Of a stretch of 64,000 bases of DNA, positions 48,576 to 59,674 are shown one piece after another. Positions within the stretch are counted from its first letter, which is position 1. Each line of letters opens with the position of its first letter. Position numbers and translations under genes: made by a program. Location: contig NZ_QDGA01000005.1 in assembly GCF_003347665.1 (NCBI RefSeq), positions 1 through 64,000 of the forward strand, written 5' to 3'. The notes below the pieces were generated by a model, which was not told where the DNA came from, searched no databases, and worked only from the letters and a program-made list of their open reading frames with translations. The stretch comes from Microvirga calopogonii (GTDB taxonomy: Bacteria > Pseudomonadota > Alphaproteobacteria > Rhizobiales > Beijerinckiaceae).

Positions 48576-49205
48576 ATGACAAACGAACGCGACAAGCGAC
48601 TGATTACGGAAAGCGGCGTCGCCGCCCGGGTGGCGGCCATTGTCGAGCCTGTGATCGAGGATCTGGGCTTCAATCTCGTGCGGGTGCGGGTCACCGGCCA
48701 GAACGGATGCACCGTGCAGGTCATGGCCGAAAGGCCGGACGGCACCATGTCGGTGTCGGATTGCGAGACCGTCAGCCGGGCGATTTCGCCGGTTCTCGAC
48801 CTTGAGGATCCGATCGCCACGGCCTATCACCTGGAAATCTCCTCCCCAGGGATCGACCGCCCGCTCGTGCGCGCCAGCGATTTCGAGCGCTGGAGCGGCT
48901 ACGATGCGAAGGTGGAGATGGCCGTGCCGGTGGAAGGCCGCAAGCGCTTCCGCGGCCTCCTGCGGGGCATCGAGGACGGGATGCTCGTGATCGAGCTGCC
49001 GGATGTGAAGGAAGGTCTTGAGCCCATCGCCCGCGCGCCCCTGACGGATATCGGCGAGGCGCACCTCGTTCTGACCGACGAACTCATCCGTGAATCGCTG
49101 CGCCGCGGAACGGCGCCGACCACGGACGATCTTGATGAAGACACGGATGTGGTCGATGCGCCCGAAGAGTCGCAGGACCCGACCGATCAGACAAAACCGA
49201 ACTAA
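48576..49205 (+). CDS. rimP: Ribosome maturation factor RimP
   Basis: A 30S-subunit maturation factor of 209 aa that binds S12. The N-terminal alpha/beta domain ([37 protein letters not shown]) is followed by the SH3-like domain ([37 protein letters not shown]). An Asp/Glu-rich tail of about 30 residues follows. I chose the ATG at 48,576 ([14 protein letters not shown]). It heads rimP-nusA-ylxR-infB-rbfA-truB, the conserved translation operon. Confidence 0.96.
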   Translation: MTNERDKRLITESGVAARVAAIVEPVIEDLGFNLVRVRVTGQNGCTVQVMAERPDGTMSVSDCETVSRAISPVLDLEDPIATAYHLEISSPGIDRPLVRASDFERWSGYDAKVEMAVPVEGRKRFRGLLRGIEDGMLVIELPDVKEGLEPIARAPLTDIGEAHLVLTDELIRESLRRGTAPTTDDLDEDTDVVDAPEESQDPTDQTKPN

Positions 49206-49217
49206 GGAGCGACCTCG

Positions 49218-50837
49218 ATGGCTATCAGTGCCAACAGGCTGGAACTCTTGCAGATCGCCGATGCGGTCGCGCGCGAAAAGGTGATCGACAAGCAGATCGT
49301 GCTCGACGCCATGGCGGACGCCATCGCCAAGGCAGCCCGGTCCCGCTACGGTGCCGAAACCGACATCCATGCCGAGATCAATTCGAAGACCGGCGAGCTG
49401 CGCCTGGCCCGTCACCTCCTCGTGGTCGACGACGGCGCGGTGGAGAACGATTCCCGCGAGATCGCCCTCGCCGAGGCCCGCACGCGCCACAATCCGGCCG
49501 CCCAGGTGGGCGACGTGATCGCCGACACCCTGCCGCCCTTCGATTTCGGCCGTATCGCGGCCCAGTCGGCCAAGCAGGTGATCGTGCAGAAGGTGCGCGA
49601 CGCCGAGCGCGACCGTCAGTATCAGGAATACAAGGACCGCATCGGCGAGGTCGTGAACGGCGCTGTCAAGCGCGTCGAGTACGGCAACGTGATCGTCGAT
49701 CTCGGGCGTGGCGAAGCGATCATTCGCCGCGACGAACTCATCCCCCGCGAGACCTTCCGCCCGGGCGACCGCATCCGCGCCTATCTCTTCGACGTGCGCC
49801 GCGAGGCCCGTGGGCCGCAGATCTTCCTGTCGCGCACCCATCCGCAGTTCATGGCGAAGCTCTTCGCCTCCGAAGTGCCGGAGATCTATGATGGCATCGT
49901 CTCGGTGCAGGCCGTCGCCCGCGATCCGGGCTCCCGCGCCAAGATCGCCGTGACCTCGCGCGATTCCTCCATCGACCCGGTCGGCGCCTGCGTCGGCATG
50001 CGCGGCTCCCGCGTCCAGGCGGTGGTGGGCGAATTGCAGGGCGAGAAGATCGACATCATTCCCTGGTCCCCCGATCAGGCGACCTTCATCGTCAACGCCC
50101 TGCAGCCGGCCGAAGTGGTCAAGGTGGTGCTTGACGAAGAGGCCGACCGCATCGAGGTGGTGGTGCCCGACGACCAGCTCTCGCTCGCCATCGGCCGCCG
50201 CGGTCAGAACGTGCGTCTCGCCTCGCAGCTCACCGGCTGGGACATCGACATCCTGACCGAGGCCGAGGAATCCGAGCGCCGTCAGAAGGAATTCGCCGAG
50301 CGTACCGAGCTGTTCATGAACGCCCTCGACGTGGATGAGGTCGTAGGCCAGCTCCTGGCGTCGGAAGGTTTCCGCTCCGTCGAGGAAATCGCCTATGTGG
50401 ACGCTGCCGAAGTGGCCTCCATCGAGGGCTTCGACGAGGACACCGCCGCCGAGATCCAGAGCCGCGCACAGGAATACCTGGCCCGCATCGAGGGTGAGAA
50501 CGAGGCCCGCCGCAAGGAGCTCGGCGTCGCCGACGATCTGAAGGAGATCGACGGCGTCACCACCGCCATGCTGGTGGCCTTCGGCGAGAACGACATCAAG
50601 TCGGTCGAGGACCTGGCCGGCTGCGCCACCGACGATCTCGTCGGCTGGACGGAGGGCAGGGGAGCCGACGCGACCCGCTACAAGGGCGCGCTCGACGGCT
50701 TCGACGTCTCCCGCGCCGATGCGGAGAACATGATCATGGCCGCCCGCGTGAAGGCGGGCTGGATCGAACAGCCGGAAGAGACGGTGGAGACCGAGGGATC
50801 GGCCGAAGAGGCTGAGACCGAGGCCCAACCGTCCTGA
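49218..50837 (+). CDS. nusA: Transcription termination/antitermination protein NusA
   Basis: An RNA polymerase elongation factor of 539 aa that promotes pausing and hairpin termination and joins antitermination complexes. It has the N-terminal RNAP-binding domain (residues 1-130), S1 domain ([33 protein letters not shown]), KH1 ([29 protein letters not shown]) and KH2 ([21 protein letters not shown]). C-terminal acidic helix-hairpin repeats (about 365-520) follow. It starts 12 bases after rimP. Confidence 0.98.
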   Translation: MAISANRLELLQIADAVAREKVIDKQIVLDAMADAIAKAARSRYGAETDIHAEINSKTGELRLARHLLVVDDGAVENDSREIALAEARTRHNPAAQVGDVIADTLPPFDFGRIAAQSAKQVIVQKVRDAERDRQYQEYKDRIGEVVNGAVKRVEYGNVIVDLGRGEAIIRRDELIPRETFRPGDRIRAYLFDVRREARGPQIFLSRTHPQFMAKLFASEVPEIYDGIVSVQAVARDPGSRAKIAVTSRDSSIDPVGACVGMRGSRVQAVVGELQGEKIDIIPWSPDQATFIVNALQPAEVVKVVLDEEADRIEVVVPDDQLSLAIGRRGQNVRLASQLTGWDIDILTEAEESERRQKEFAERTELFMNALDVDEVVGQLLASEGFRSVEEIAYVDAAEVASIEGFDEDTAAEIQSRAQEYLARIEGENEARRKELGVADDLKEIDGVTTAMLVAFGENDIKSVEDLAGCATDDLVGWTEGRGADATRYKGALDGFDVSRADAENMIMAARVKAGWIEQPEETVETEGSAEEAETEAQPS

Positions 50838-50865
50838 CGGCGATGGCAAAGCGAGGTCAGCACCT

Positions 50866-51537
50866 GTGCCGCGGCATGAACCGGAGCGCACCTGCATCGT
50901 TACCCGCGAGGCGAAAAGCCCCGCGGAACTGATCCGCTTTGTCCTGGGGCCGGACCATCAGGTCGTGCCCGATCTTCGGCATAAACTGCCGGGCCGCGGC
51001 GTCTGGGTCACGGCCCGGGCAGACATGGTGGGAGAGGCGGCTAAACGTCGCCTCTTTTCCCGAGCCTTCAAGACCGAGGCGAAAGCCTCCGAGACCCTCG
51101 CCCAGGACGTCGAGCGCATGCTCAGGGACGATCTTCGCCAGGGTCTGTCGCTGGCCAACAAGGCCGGCACGGTGATCACCGGCTTCTTCAAGGTCGAGTC
51201 GGCGATCACGGATAAGCCCATCGTCGCCCTTATTCATGCCGCAGAGGCGGCCGAAGATGGGCGAAGAAAATTGGCGAACCAGTTGCGAAAACGCCTCGGC
51301 GAGGCAATATCTAGCTTTCCGGTCATCCAAGAACTGTCGAATGACGAATTGGATTTGGCATTAGGCCGGTCACATGTGATACATGCTGCCCTCGTCGCGG
51401 GCGCTGGGAGCGACGGCTTTCTGAACCGCTGGCATCGTTACCGCTCCTTTGGCGGCATCGAGGCCGATCGAACTGGCCTCGGAAACGGGACCGGCGAACC
51501 CACGACTATGAAACCCGCAGGAACTGAGGCGGAATGA
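50866..51537 (+). CDS. YlxR (DUF448) RNA-binding protein with L7Ae-like C-terminal part
   Basis: A 223-aa protein. The N-terminal YlxR fold has [31 protein letters not shown] and the GRGVWVTA motif. The rest (about 75-190) has an L7Ae/S12e-like pattern ([21 protein letters not shown], then [19 protein letters not shown]). YlxR proteins are nucleoid- or RNA-associated regulators; the precise job is uncertain. The start is GTG at 50,866 with GAGG 10 bases upstream. It sits between nusA and infB and overlaps infB by 4 bases. Confidence 0.9.
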   Translation: MPRHEPERTCIVTREAKSPAELIRFVLGPDHQVVPDLRHKLPGRGVWVTARADMVGEAAKRRLFSRAFKTEAKASETLAQDVERMLRDDLRQGLSLANKAGTVITGFFKVESAITDKPIVALIHAAEAAEDGRRKLANQLRKRLGEAISSFPVIQELSNDELDLALGRSHVIHAALVAGAGSDGFLNRWHRYRSFGGIEADRTGLGNGTGEPTTMKPAGTEAE

Positions 51538-54413
51538 CTGATACGAAAAACCAGGGCGACAAGACTCTCCATGTGTCGTCCAAGACGCTGTCGCTGAAGC
51601 GACCTGTCGAGCAAGGCACGGTGCGCCAAAGCTTTTCCCATGGCCGGTCCAAATCGGTCGTGGTGGAGACGGTCAAGCGTCGCCCTGCTGTCGGTCCCGG
51701 TAGCGGGGCCAAAGATGAAAGGCCCGCGCCCCAACAGGCCGCGGCACCCGTCAGCGCGCCCAAGCCGGCTGCTCCGGCTCCGAAGCCAGCAGCGCCCGCC
51801 CAGGGCGGCCGTCCGCAGCGCAGCGCTCCGAACACCCCCCGTTCCGGCGGCATGGTGCTCCAGACGCTCTCCGAGCAGGAGCGCGATGCGCGCATGAACG
51901 CGCTGGTCGATGCCCGTCGCCGTGACGAGGAAGATCGCCGCCGCCAGGCCGATGAGGCCGCCCGCCGCGCCGAGCGCGAGGCCGCCGAGGCCAAGGAGCG
52001 CGAAGCGGCAGAGGCCCGCAAGCACGAGGAAGAGGAACGTCGTCGTCAGGACGAGGAGCGCAAGCGCCGCGCCGAAGAGGAGGCCCGCCGCCGTCTCGGC
52101 GAAGAGGCTCCGCGCCAGGCTTCCGCGCCGGCTCCGGCCGGGCGTGCGCCCGCGCCGCGCACCGACGCTCCCCGGTCCGACCGGCCCCGTTCGGACGGCC
52201 CCCGGCCCGCAGGCCGCTTCGACGGCCCGCGTCCTTCCGGCCCGCGCTCCGACGGTCCCCGTCCGGGCGGCTTTCAGCGTCCCGGCGTCGGCACCACGGG
52301 TGGCCGTCCGCCGAGCCTGAACCACATGGCGCGCCCCGCCGCGCCGGTCGCGCCCGAGCCGGAAACCGCAAAGCCGAATGTCCGCTCGACCCCGCAGGTT
52401 GCAGCCCGCGCCGTCGAGGCCGATGACGAGGAGGGTGCACGCACCATTCGCCGTCCCGGCGTCGCGGCGAAGCCCGCGGCCCTGCCGAAGACCCCCAAGA
52501 CGGCCCCCGGCGAAGAAAAGCGCCGCGGCCGCCTGACCCTGGCCAACGCGACCTCGGGCGAGGAAGAGCGTACCCGCTCGCTCGCCTCCTTCCGCCGCCG
52601 CAACCAGCGTCTCATGGGTCACCGGCAGGTGGAGCAGAAGGAAAAGATCGCCCGCGAGGTGACGATCCCCGAGACGATCACCATCCAGGAGCTCGCAAAC
52701 CGCATGTCGGAGCGCGCCGTGGACGTGATCAAATTCCTGATGAAGCAGGGACAGATGCACAAGATCACCGACGTGATCGATGCCGATACCGCGCAGCTCG
52801 TCGCGGAGGAGCTCGGACACACGGTGAAGCGCGTCGCGGAAGCGGACGTGGAAGAAGGCCTCTTCGATACGCCGGATACGGACGACAACCTCTCGTCCCG
52901 TCCTCCGGTCGTGACCATCATGGGCCATGTCGACCACGGCAAGACCTCGCTGCTCGACGCGATCCGCAAGACCAACGTGGTGTCCGGCGAAGCCGGCGGC
53001 ATCACGCAGCATATCGGTGCCTACCAGGTGACCTCGCCGCTCGGCGGCAAGATCACCTTCATCGATACGCCCGGTCACGCGGCCTTCACGGCTATGCGCG
53101 CCCGCGGCGCCAAGGTGACGGACATCGTCGTGCTGGTGGTGGCGGCCGATGACGGCGTCATGCCGCAGACCATCGAGGCGATCAATCACGCTCAGGCGGC
53201 CGGCGTGCCGCTGATCGTGGCGATCAACAAGGTGGACAAGCCCGACGCCAACCCGCAGCGGGTTCGCACCGAGCTGCTGCAGCATTCCATCGTCGTCGAG
53301 TCGATGGGCGGCGAGACGCTCGAGTTCGAGGTGTCGGCCAAGACTGGCACCGGCCTCGAAAGCCTGCTCGAAGGCCTCCAGCTCCAGGCCGAGATCCTCG
53401 ATCTCAAGGCCAATCCGGAGCGTTCGGCCGAAGGCACCGTCATCGAGGCGAAGCTCGATCGCGGTCGCGGTCCCGTGGCCACCGTGCTCGTCCAGCGCGG
53501 CACCCTGCACACCGGCGACATCGTGGTGGCCGGCGCTGAATGGGGTCGCGTGCGTGCTTTGATCAACGACCTGGGCGCGAACGTGAAGGAGGCAGGTCCT
53601 TCGGTTCCGGTCGAGGTCCTGGGCTTCAACGGCACGCCCGAAGCCGGCGACCGCGTGGCGGTGGTCGAGTCCGAGGCTCGTGCCCGCGAGATCACCGAGT
53701 ACCGCGCCCGTCAGAAGCGCGAACGCGCCGCCGCCCGCATGGGCTCGGCCGGACGCACGCTCGTCGACATGATGCGCGATCTCAAGGCCGGAGCGGGCCG
53801 CAAGGAATTCCCGCTCGTGGTCCGGGCGGACGTGCAGGGCTCGGCGGAAGCGATCGTGGGAGCTCTCGAGAAGGTCGGCAACGAAGAGGTCGGGGCCCGC
53901 GTGGTTCAGGCCGGCGTCGGCGGCATCTCGGAATCCGACGTAACGCTGGCGGAAGCCTCCGGCGCCATCATCCTCGGCTTCAACGTGCGTGCCCACAAGG
54001 AAGCGCGCGAGGCGGCCGAGCGCGCCGGCATCGAGATCCGCTACTACAACATCATCTACGACCTCGTGGATGACGTGAAAGCGGCGATGTCCGGTCTGCT
54101 CGCCCCGACCCTGCGGGAAGAGCGGCTCGGCGAGGCCCAGGTCCTCGAGGTGTTCAACGTCTCGAAGGTCGGCAAGATCGCCGGCTGCCGCGTCCTCGAC
54201 GGCGTGGTCCAGCGCGGCGCCCATGTCCGCCTGATCCGCGACAACGTGGTCATCCACGAAGGCCGGCTCTCGCAGCTCAAGCGCTTCAAGGACGATGCCC
54301 GCGAAGTCACCTCGGGCCAGGAATGCGGTATGTCCTTCGAGAACTACCAGGACATGCGCGTCGGCGATCTCATCGAGTGCTATCGCGTGGAAGAGGTGAA
54401 GCGGACGCTGTAA
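51534..54413 (+). CDS. infB: Translation initiation factor IF-2
   Basis: The initiation GTPase that brings fMet-tRNA to the 30S subunit and helps subunit joining. At 959 aa it is long, owing to a 370-residue N-terminal region. That region has a Glu/Arg-rich coiled coil (about 120-205) and a Pro/Arg/Gly tract with repeats of (S)DGPRP. The G domain starts with GHVDHGKT (residues 464-471), then DTPGHAAF and NKVDKPD. Domains II-IV end in [20 protein letters not shown]. The ATG overlaps the YlxR stop (ATGA). Confidence 0.98.
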   Translation: MTDTKNQGDKTLHVSSKTLSLKRPVEQGTVRQSFSHGRSKSVVVETVKRRPAVGPGSGAKDERPAPQQAAAPVSAPKPAAPAPKPAAPAQGGRPQRSAPNTPRSGGMVLQTLSEQERDARMNALVDARRRDEEDRRRQADEAARRAEREAAEAKEREAAEARKHEEEERRRQDEERKRRAEEEARRRLGEEAPRQASAPAPAGRAPAPRTDAPRSDRPRSDGPRPAGRFDGPRPSGPRSDGPRPGGFQRPGVGTTGGRPPSLNHMARPAAPVAPEPETAKPNVRSTPQVAARAVEADDEEGARTIRRPGVAAKPAALPKTPKTAPGEEKRRGRLTLANATSGEEERTRSLASFRRRNQRLMGHRQVEQKEKIAREVTIPETITIQELANRMSERAVDVIKFLMKQGQMHKITDVIDADTAQLVAEELGHTVKRVAEADVEEGLFDTPDTDDNLSSRPPVVTIMGHVDHGKTSLLDAIRKTNVVSGEAGGITQHIGAYQVTSPLGGKITFIDTPGHAAFTAMRARGAKVTDIVVLVVAADDGVMPQTIEAINHAQAAGVPLIVAINKVDKPDANPQRVRTELLQHSIVVESMGGETLEFEVSAKTGTGLESLLEGLQLQAEILDLKANPERSAEGTVIEAKLDRGRGPVATVLVQRGTLHTGDIVVAGAEWGRVRALINDLGANVKEAGPSVPVEVLGFNGTPEAGDRVAVVESEARAREITEYRARQKRERAAARMGSAGRTLVDMMRDLKAGAGRKEFPLVVRADVQGSAEAIVGALEKVGNEEVGARVVQAGVGGISESDVTLAEASGAIILGFNVRAHKEAREAAERAGIEIRYYNIIYDLVDDVKAAMSGLLAPTLREERLGEAQVLEVFNVSKVGKIAGCRVLDGVVQRGAHVRLIRDNVVIHEGRLSQLKRFKDDAREVTSGQECGMSFENYQDMRVGDLIECYRVEEVKRTL

Positions 54414-54445
54414 GCCGCCGCTTCGCGCTCATCCCTGAACAATCT

Positions 54446-54474
54446 GAGATCACCGGGCTTGTCCCGGTGATCTC
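54446..54474. repeat. REP-like hairpin between infB and rbfA
   Basis: The stem GAGATCACCGGG / CCCGGTGATCTC encloses CTTGT. It is the ATCACCGG half of the BIME-like family, placed inside the translation operon where it could tune infB versus rbfA mRNA levels. Confidence 0.65.
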
Positions 54475-54562
54475 GCTTTCATGGACAGAGTTCCTGCCGA
54501 ACCGAGGTGGCCGGCCACCGGCACCTCGCACCTGTGTCCGGTCCAATCCCGGAGAAATAAAA

Positions 54563-54997
54563 ATGGCTAAACGTTTCGAACAAACCACCGGGCCTTCCCA
54601 GCGCCAGCAGCGCGTTGCCGAGCTCATACGACATGCGCTTGCCGAGGTTCTCTCCCGCGGCGACCTGCAGGACGGCGTGCTGACGAAGAACGTCATCACC
54701 ATTCCCGAAGTGCGCATGTCGCCCGATCTCAAGCTCGCGACCGCCTATGTCATGCCGCTCGGCGGCAAGGACGAGGATGCGGTGATCCGTGCGCTGGAGA
54801 AGAACAAGAAGGTCCTGCGCCAGGAGGTCGCCCGGCGCGTCAACCTGAAATTCGCCCCCGACCTGCGCTTCCGCCGCGACGAAAGCTTCGACGAGGCCGC
54901 GCGGATCGACTCGCTGCTGCGCTCGGAGCGCGTCGCCCGCGATACGGCGAAGCCGGCAGCCGACATCGCCGACGACGACAGCGAGCAGGAATCATGA
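54563..54997 (+). CDS. rbfA: 30S ribosome-binding factor RbfA
   Basis: A KH-fold factor of 144 aa needed for late 30S maturation and cold growth. It has [44 protein letters not shown] and [36 protein letters not shown] chose the ATG at 54,563, with GGAG 8 bases upstream; the frame is open further upstream without homology. It overlaps truB by 4 bases. Confidence 0.96.
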   Translation: MAKRFEQTTGPSQRQQRVAELIRHALAEVLSRGDLQDGVLTKNVITIPEVRMSPDLKLATAYVMPLGGKDEDAVIRALEKNKKVLRQEVARRVNLKFAPDLRFRRDESFDEAARIDSLLRSERVARDTAKPAADIADDDSEQES

Positions 54998-55914
54998 GCG
55001 AAGAACGCCCGCAGCGGAGGCCGCACGGCAACCGACCGAAGAAGCGCGACGTCAATGGATGGATCATCCTCGACAAGGGCGTCGGCATGACCTCGACCCA
55101 TGCGGTTGCCATGGTCAAGCGGGGTCTCTCCGCCAAGAAGGCCGGCCATGCCGGCACCCTCGATCCGCTCGCCTCCGGCATCCTGCCGATTGCGCTCGGT
55201 GAAGCCACCAAGACGGTGCCCTTTGTCATGGACGGGCGCAAATCCTACGTCTTCACCGTGGCCTGGGGTTCGGAGACGACGACCGACGACACCGAGGGCG
55301 ACGTGGTCGAGACGACCGACAGGCTTCCGGACCCTGCCGAGATCGAGGCCTTCCTGCCGCGCTTTACCGGACAGGTCCAGCAGGTGCCGCCCCGATTCTC
55401 CGCCATCAAGATCCAGGGCGAGCGCGCCTATGATCTCGCCCGCGACGGCGAAGTCGTAGAACTGCAGCCGCGTACCGTGGAAATCGACCGGCTGGCCCTG
55501 ATTCATCACCAGGGCAATCGCTCCGTGATCGAGGCCGATTGCGGCAAGGGTACCTATGTCCGTGCCATCGCACGCGATCTCGGCCGCGCCTTGGGATGCC
55601 TCGGCCATATCGCGGCCCTGCGGCGCACCCGCGTCGGGCCGTTTACGGAGCACGACGCCATCTCTGTCGACAAGGTCCCCACCGATCCGGCGGCCCTACG
55701 CCCGGTGGAGATCGCGCTCAGCGAGATCCCCTCCATCGCGGTGAGCCGGGACATGGCAGGACGCCTGATGCGCGGCCAGTCCATCATCCTGCGCGGCCGC
55801 GAGACGCCTCTGTCCGGCAAGGTCTACGCCACCTGCAACGGCGTCCTCATCGCGGTCGGCGACGTCGAGCGCGGCGAGCTGGTGCCGCACCGGGTCTTCA
55901 ACCTGGGTGGCTGA
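54994..55914 (+). CDS. truB: tRNA pseudouridine-55 synthase
   Basis: It converts U55 in the T-loop of tRNAs to pseudouridine. The 306-aa protein has [23 protein letters not shown], the catalytic Asp57 in [34 protein letters not shown] and [19 protein letters not shown]. The ATG overlaps the rbfA stop (ATGA). It is the last gene of this operon; a long palindromic repeat follows rather than rpsO directly. Confidence 0.97.
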   Translation: MSEERPQRRPHGNRPKKRDVNGWIILDKGVGMTSTHAVAMVKRGLSAKKAGHAGTLDPLASGILPIALGEATKTVPFVMDGRKSYVFTVAWGSETTTDDTEGDVVETTDRLPDPAEIEAFLPRFTGQVQQVPPRFSAIKIQGERAYDLARDGEVVELQPRTVEIDRLALIHHQGNRSVIEADCGKGTYVRAIARDLGRALGCLGHIAALRRTRVGPFTEHDAISVDKVPTDPAALRPVEIALSEIPSIAVSRDMAGRLMRGQSIILRGRETPLSGKVYATCNGVLIAVGDVERGELVPHRVFNLGG

Positions 55915-55927
55915 AACCCTGCTCCCC

Positions 55928-56054
55928 GTCATTCCGGGGCCGTGAAGCGGAACCCATAACCGCTGACAATACAGGAAGACGCCTAACGGTGGTCATGCCT
56001 TCTTGATACGTTGTGTTATGGGTTCCGGGTTCGCCTGCGGCGCCCCGGAATGAC
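55928..56054. repeat. Long palindromic repeat, GTCATTCCGGGGC ends, copy 2
   Basis: The same structure as the element at 16,251-16,390 with a shorter middle (127 versus 140 bases). Both carry the blocks GGAACCCATAA, CGCTGAC, ACAGGAAGA and TTATGGGT. It lies between convergent truB and the DUF892 gene. Confidence 0.8.
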
Positions 56055-56080
56055 AGCGAGGGGCGTGTCCGACGCGGACT

Positions 56081-56617
56081 TTACCGGTCCGCCTTCAAAC
56101 CCTGCGCCTCGCGCATGAGGTATTTCTGCGTGATCGGCACGATCTGGTCGCGGATCAGCTGCGCGGTTTTCTGCTCTTCGCGAAGGGTCTCCTCGAGAGC
56201 CGGGATGAACCGCTGGTGCCCGGACACCTCGGCCATGGCGATCAGCGACGTATAGGCGGCGATCTCGAAATTCTCGAAGGCGTGGTTGGCGAAGGTGTTC
56301 TTGATCACCTCGTCGGCCATCGGCATGTGGCCGGCGGCGGCCATGTTGGCCATGAATTGGGTGGCCATGTCCTTCAGGATAGACCGGTCCTCGCCGAACG
56401 TGTGCAGGATCTCGTCAAGACGGCGGATCTGACCTTCCGTCTCGGCGATGTGCGTCTTCAGGATCTGCGACATTTCCGGATAGTTCTCGAAACGCTCGAT
56501 CTGGCGCTGCATGAGCTGGAGCGCTTCCTTTTCGAGGGCGTGAGCGTTCTGGACGCCGGTGATGAAGACGTTCTTGACGGTCTCGGAGGACGCGAGATCG
56601 GCTGTGGTGGCAACCAT
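56081..56617 (-). CDS. Ferritin-like DUF892 (YciE/YciF) protein
   Basis: A 178-aa four-helix protein of the DUF892 family, stress-induced ferritin-like proteins whose function is not settled. The conserved parts are NVFITGVQNAHALEKEALQLMQRQIERFENYPEM, THIAETEGQIRRLDEIL, TFANHAFENFEIAAYTSLIAMAE and LEETLREEQKTAQLIRDQI; the Glu/His residues form the likely di-metal site. It is inserted between truB and rpsO, genes that are usually adjacent. The upstream stress-type promoter suits the family. Confidence 0.9.
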   Translation of the reverse strand: MVATTADLASSETVKNVFITGVQNAHALEKEALQLMQRQIERFENYPEMSQILKTHIAETEGQIRRLDEILHTFGEDRSILKDMATQFMANMAAAGHMPMADEVIKNTFANHAFENFEIAAYTSLIAMAEVSGHQRFIPALEETLREEQKTAQLIRDQIVPITQKYLMREAQGLKADR

Positions 56618-56654
56618 GCTGCGGGCTTCCTATATTGGGGATGTCTGGTTGACC

Positions 56655-56679
56655 AACCATGGCCACCAGAACTTGTTCC
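56655..56679 (-). promoter_or_regulatory. Near-consensus EcfG general-stress promoter of the DUF892 gene
   Basis: On the minus strand GGAAC (56,679-56,675), 16 bases, then GGTT (56,658-56,655). The alphaproteobacterial EcfG consensus is GGAAC-N16/17-CGTT, so there is one mismatch. A sigma-70-like TTGGTC-N16-TATAGG overlaps it (56,656-56,629). Confidence 0.5.
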
Positions 56680-56914
56680 GCCAGGAACCCGCCCGGACGG
56701 CGCATCCTATTGCTCTGCTTGGGAAAAACGATTTCTCTGGCACTCGGGTGCTTTTCGTGTATGGTGCGCCATCTTTTCGGACGAAACGATCCGAAAGACG
56801 CGTCCGAACTCGGACCGCGCTGGACGACATCCCGGCCCGGCCCTTCCGGATGCCCCGGACCCGAAGCCCTGAAGGCCCAAGGTCTCCTGACGAACCAACC
56901 TGAAAGGATTGACG

Positions 56915-57184
56915 ATGTCGATTACGGCTGAGCGCAAGAACGCGCTTGTTAAGGAATTCGCCCAGAAGGCTGGCGACACCGGCTCCCCCGAGGTGCAGGT
57001 TGCCATTCTGACCGAGCGGATCAACAACCTGACCGGTCACTTCAAGACCCACGCCAAGGACAACCACTCCCGTCGTGGCCTTCTGAAGCTCGTGTCGTCG
57101 CGCCGTTCGCTTCTCGACTATCTGAAGAAGAAGGACGAGAACCGTTACAAGGTGCTGATCGAGAAGCTCGGCATCCGCCGCTAA
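56915..57184 (+). CDS. rpsO: 30S ribosomal protein S15
   Basis: The primary 16S rRNA-binding protein of the platform. The 89-aa length is the same as in E. coli. It has [16 protein letters not shown] and [26 protein letters not shown]. The [25 protein letters not shown] block is also complete. I chose the ATG at 56,915 with AAAGGA 6 bases upstream over the TTG two codons earlier. It precedes pnp, the conserved rpsO-pnp pair. Confidence 0.98.
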   Translation: MSITAERKNALVKEFAQKAGDTGSPEVQVAILTERINNLTGHFKTHAKDNHSRRGLLKLVSSRRSLLDYLKKKDENRYKVLIEKLGIRR

Positions 57185-57201
57185 GCTTTTTCGAAAAACT
57201 C

Positions 57202-57229
57202 CCGTCCGGAGCCCGGCTCCGGACGGTTT
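57202..57229 (+). terminator. Terminator-like hairpin between rpsO and pnp
   Basis: An 11-bp perfect stem (CCGTCCGGAGC / GCTCCGGACGG) with a 3-base loop is followed by TTTCT. It lies 18 bases after rpsO. In E. coli an rpsO terminator and the RNase III site lie in the same place, so this probably limits read-through into pnp. Confidence 0.7.
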
Positions 57230-57396
57230 CTCCAACACTGCGAGGCTTCAAGCCCGGTGTATCTTAAGGAGGCGGCAGACACGATGACCATGGCAGGATC
57301 GCAAGGGGCTTAGGAGGTGAGCTTGCTCACCGGCGAGCCTCTTGCCGTCTTGCTCATGGCATCGAGCCCCCGCCCCGCTGTCATGAAAGACATGCC

Positions 57397-59571
57397 ATGT
57401 TCGATATCCAACGCGAAGAACTGATCTGGGCCGGGCGCAAGCTCGTGCTCGAAACGGGCAAGATGGCCCGCCAGGCCGACGGCGCCGTCGTCGCCACCTA
57501 CGGTGAAACCACCGTTCTCGCCACCGTCGTGTCGGCCAAGGAGCCGAAGGCCGGCGTCGACTTCTTCCCGCTCACGGTGAACTACCAGGAGCGCACCTAT
57601 GCGGCCGGCCGCATTCCGGGCGGCTACTTCAAGCGCGAAGGCCGTCCGACCGAAAAGGAGACCCTGGTTTCCCGCCTGATCGACCGCCCGATCCGCCCCC
57701 TCTTCGTCGAGGGCTACAAGAACGACACGCAGGTCGTCGTGACCGTGCTTTCGCACGACCTCGAGAATGACCCGGACATCGTCGCCATGGTGGCGGCTTC
57801 CGCCGCGCTGACCCTCTCGGGCGTTCCCTTCATGGGCCCGGTGGGCGCCGCCCGCGTCGGCTATATCGGTGGCCAGTACAAGCTGAACCCGCCGATTCAG
57901 GAGATGGAGTCTTCCGCTCTCGATCTCGTGGTCGCCGGTACGTCCGAGGCCGTGCTCATGGTCGAGTCCGAGGCGAAGGAACTGCCCGAGGACGTGATGC
58001 TCGGCGCCGTGATGTTCGGCCACAAGCACTTCCAGCCGGTCATCGAGGCCATCATCCGCCTCGCCGAGAAGGCCGCCAAGGAGCCGCGCGACTACCAGCC
58101 GGCCGACGTGTCCGAGGTGGAGCAGGCCGTGCTCGCCATCGCCGAGGCTGACCTGCGCGAAGCCTACAAGATCACCAAGAAGCAGGACCGTTACGCTGCC
58201 GTCGACGCCGTGAAGGCGAAGGTGATGGACGCGCTGGTCCCGGCCGAGGGCGAAGCGAAGTTCGATCCGGAGAAGGTCAAGGCGGTCTTCAAGGAGGCCC
58301 AGGCCAAGGTCGTGCGCTGGAACATCCTCGACACCGGCACCCGCATCGACGGCCGCGACCTCAAGACGGTCCGTCCGATCCTGTCGGAAGTCGGCGTCCT
58401 GCCCCGCACCCACGGCTCGGCCGTGTTCACCCGCGGCGAAACCCAGGCGCTGGTCGTGACCACGCTCGGCACCGGCGAGGACGAGCAGTTCATCGACGAG
58501 CTGGAGGGCACCCGCAAGGAAACCTTCCTGCTGCACTACAACTTCCCGCCCTATTCCGTCGGTGAGACGGGCCGCATGGGCTCGCCCGGCCGCCGCGAAA
58601 TCGGCCACGGCAAGCTCGCCTGGCGCGCCATCCACCCGATGCTGCCGCCGTCGCATGAGTTCCCCTACACGATCCGCGTCGTCAGCGAGATCACCGAGTC
58701 GAACGGCTCGTCCTCGATGGCCTCCGTCTGCGGCGGCTCCCTGTCGCTGATGGATGCGGGCGTTCCCCTGCGCCGTCCGGTGGCGGGCATCGCCATGGGC
58801 CTCATCCTCGAGGGTGAGCGCTTCGCGGTCCTGTCCGACATTCTCGGCGACGAGGATCACCTCGGCGACATGGACTTCAAGGTGGCCGGCACGGACCAGG
58901 GCATCACCTCGCTCCAGATGGACATCAAGATCGCCGGCATCACCGAGGAGATCATGCGCGTCGCGCTCGATCAGGCCAAGGACGGTCGCGGTCACATCCT
59001 GGCCGAGATGAACAAGGCCCTGACCGCCCCGCGCGCCGAGCTCGGCGAGCATGCTCCCCGCATCGAGACCATGCAGATCCCGGTCGACAAGATCCGCGAA
59101 GTCATCGGTTCGGGCGGCAAGGTCATCCGCGAGATCGTGGAGAAGACCGGCGCGAAGATCGACATCAACGACGACGGCCTCATCAAGATCGCGTCCGCCG
59201 ACGGCAAGTCGATCAAGGCCGCCTACAACTGGATCCGCTCCATCGTCGCCGAGCCCGAGGTCAACGTGATCTATGACGGCACGGTCGTGAAGGTGATGGA
59301 GTTCGGCGCCTTCGTGAACTTCTTCGGTTCCCGCGACGGCCTCGTGCACATCTCGGAGCTCGCCAAGAACCGCGTCGGCAAGGTGACGGACGTGGTCAAG
59401 GAAGGCGACAAGGTGAAGGTGAAGTTCCTCGGCATGGACGAGCGCGGCAAGGTCCGTCTCTCCATGAAGGTCGTCAACCAAGAGACCGGCGAGGACATCA
59501 CCGAGCAGCTCAAGGCCGAGCGTGACGCCGAGCGCGCCCAGCGCGATCAGCAGAAGGCTGCCGGCGAGTAA
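57397..59571 (+). CDS. pnp: Polyribonucleotide nucleotidyltransferase (PNPase)
   Basis: A phosphorolytic 3'-5' exoribonuclease of the degradosome. The 724-aa protein has two RNase PH domains ([49 protein letters not shown]), a KH domain ([25 protein letters not shown]) and a C-terminal S1 domain ([29 protein letters not shown]). The active-site Asp pair is in [19 protein letters not shown]. The 212-base gap from rpsO is a normal space for pnp autoregulation. Confidence 0.98.
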   Translation: MFDIQREELIWAGRKLVLETGKMARQADGAVVATYGETTVLATVVSAKEPKAGVDFFPLTVNYQERTYAAGRIPGGYFKREGRPTEKETLVSRLIDRPIRPLFVEGYKNDTQVVVTVLSHDLENDPDIVAMVAASAALTLSGVPFMGPVGAARVGYIGGQYKLNPPIQEMESSALDLVVAGTSEAVLMVESEAKELPEDVMLGAVMFGHKHFQPVIEAIIRLAEKAAKEPRDYQPADVSEVEQAVLAIAEADLREAYKITKKQDRYAAVDAVKAKVMDALVPAEGEAKFDPEKVKAVFKEAQAKVVRWNILDTGTRIDGRDLKTVRPILSEVGVLPRTHGSAVFTRGETQALVVTTLGTGEDEQFIDELEGTRKETFLLHYNFPPYSVGETGRMGSPGRREIGHGKLAWRAIHPMLPPSHEFPYTIRVVSEITESNGSSSMASVCGGSLSLMDAGVPLRRPVAGIAMGLILEGERFAVLSDILGDEDHLGDMDFKVAGTDQGITSLQMDIKIAGITEEIMRVALDQAKDGRGHILAEMNKALTAPRAELGEHAPRIETMQIPVDKIREVIGSGGKVIREIVEKTGAKIDINDDGLIKIASADGKSIKAAYNWIRSIVAEPEVNVIYDGTVVKVMEFGAFVNFFGSRDGLVHISELAKNRVGKVTDVVKEGDKVKVKFLGMDERGKVRLSMKVVNQETGEDITEQLKAERDAERAQRDQQKAAGE

Positions 59572-59597
59572 GATCGCTCAACGCTTCAAGCCAAAAG

Positions 59598-59624
59598 AAA
59601 GCGCGGTGAAAGCCGCGCTTTTTT
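59598..59624 (+). terminator. Intrinsic terminator of pnp
   Basis: The stem AAGCGCGG / CCGCGCTT (8 bp, loop TGAAAG) is followed by TTTTG, about 27 bases after the pnp stop and before the convergent cyclase gene. Confidence 0.88.
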
Positions 59625-59674
59625 GTTGCCACGTCGAGGGAGCCGGCGCGCTCTGATGAACAAACCTCTTTGCG

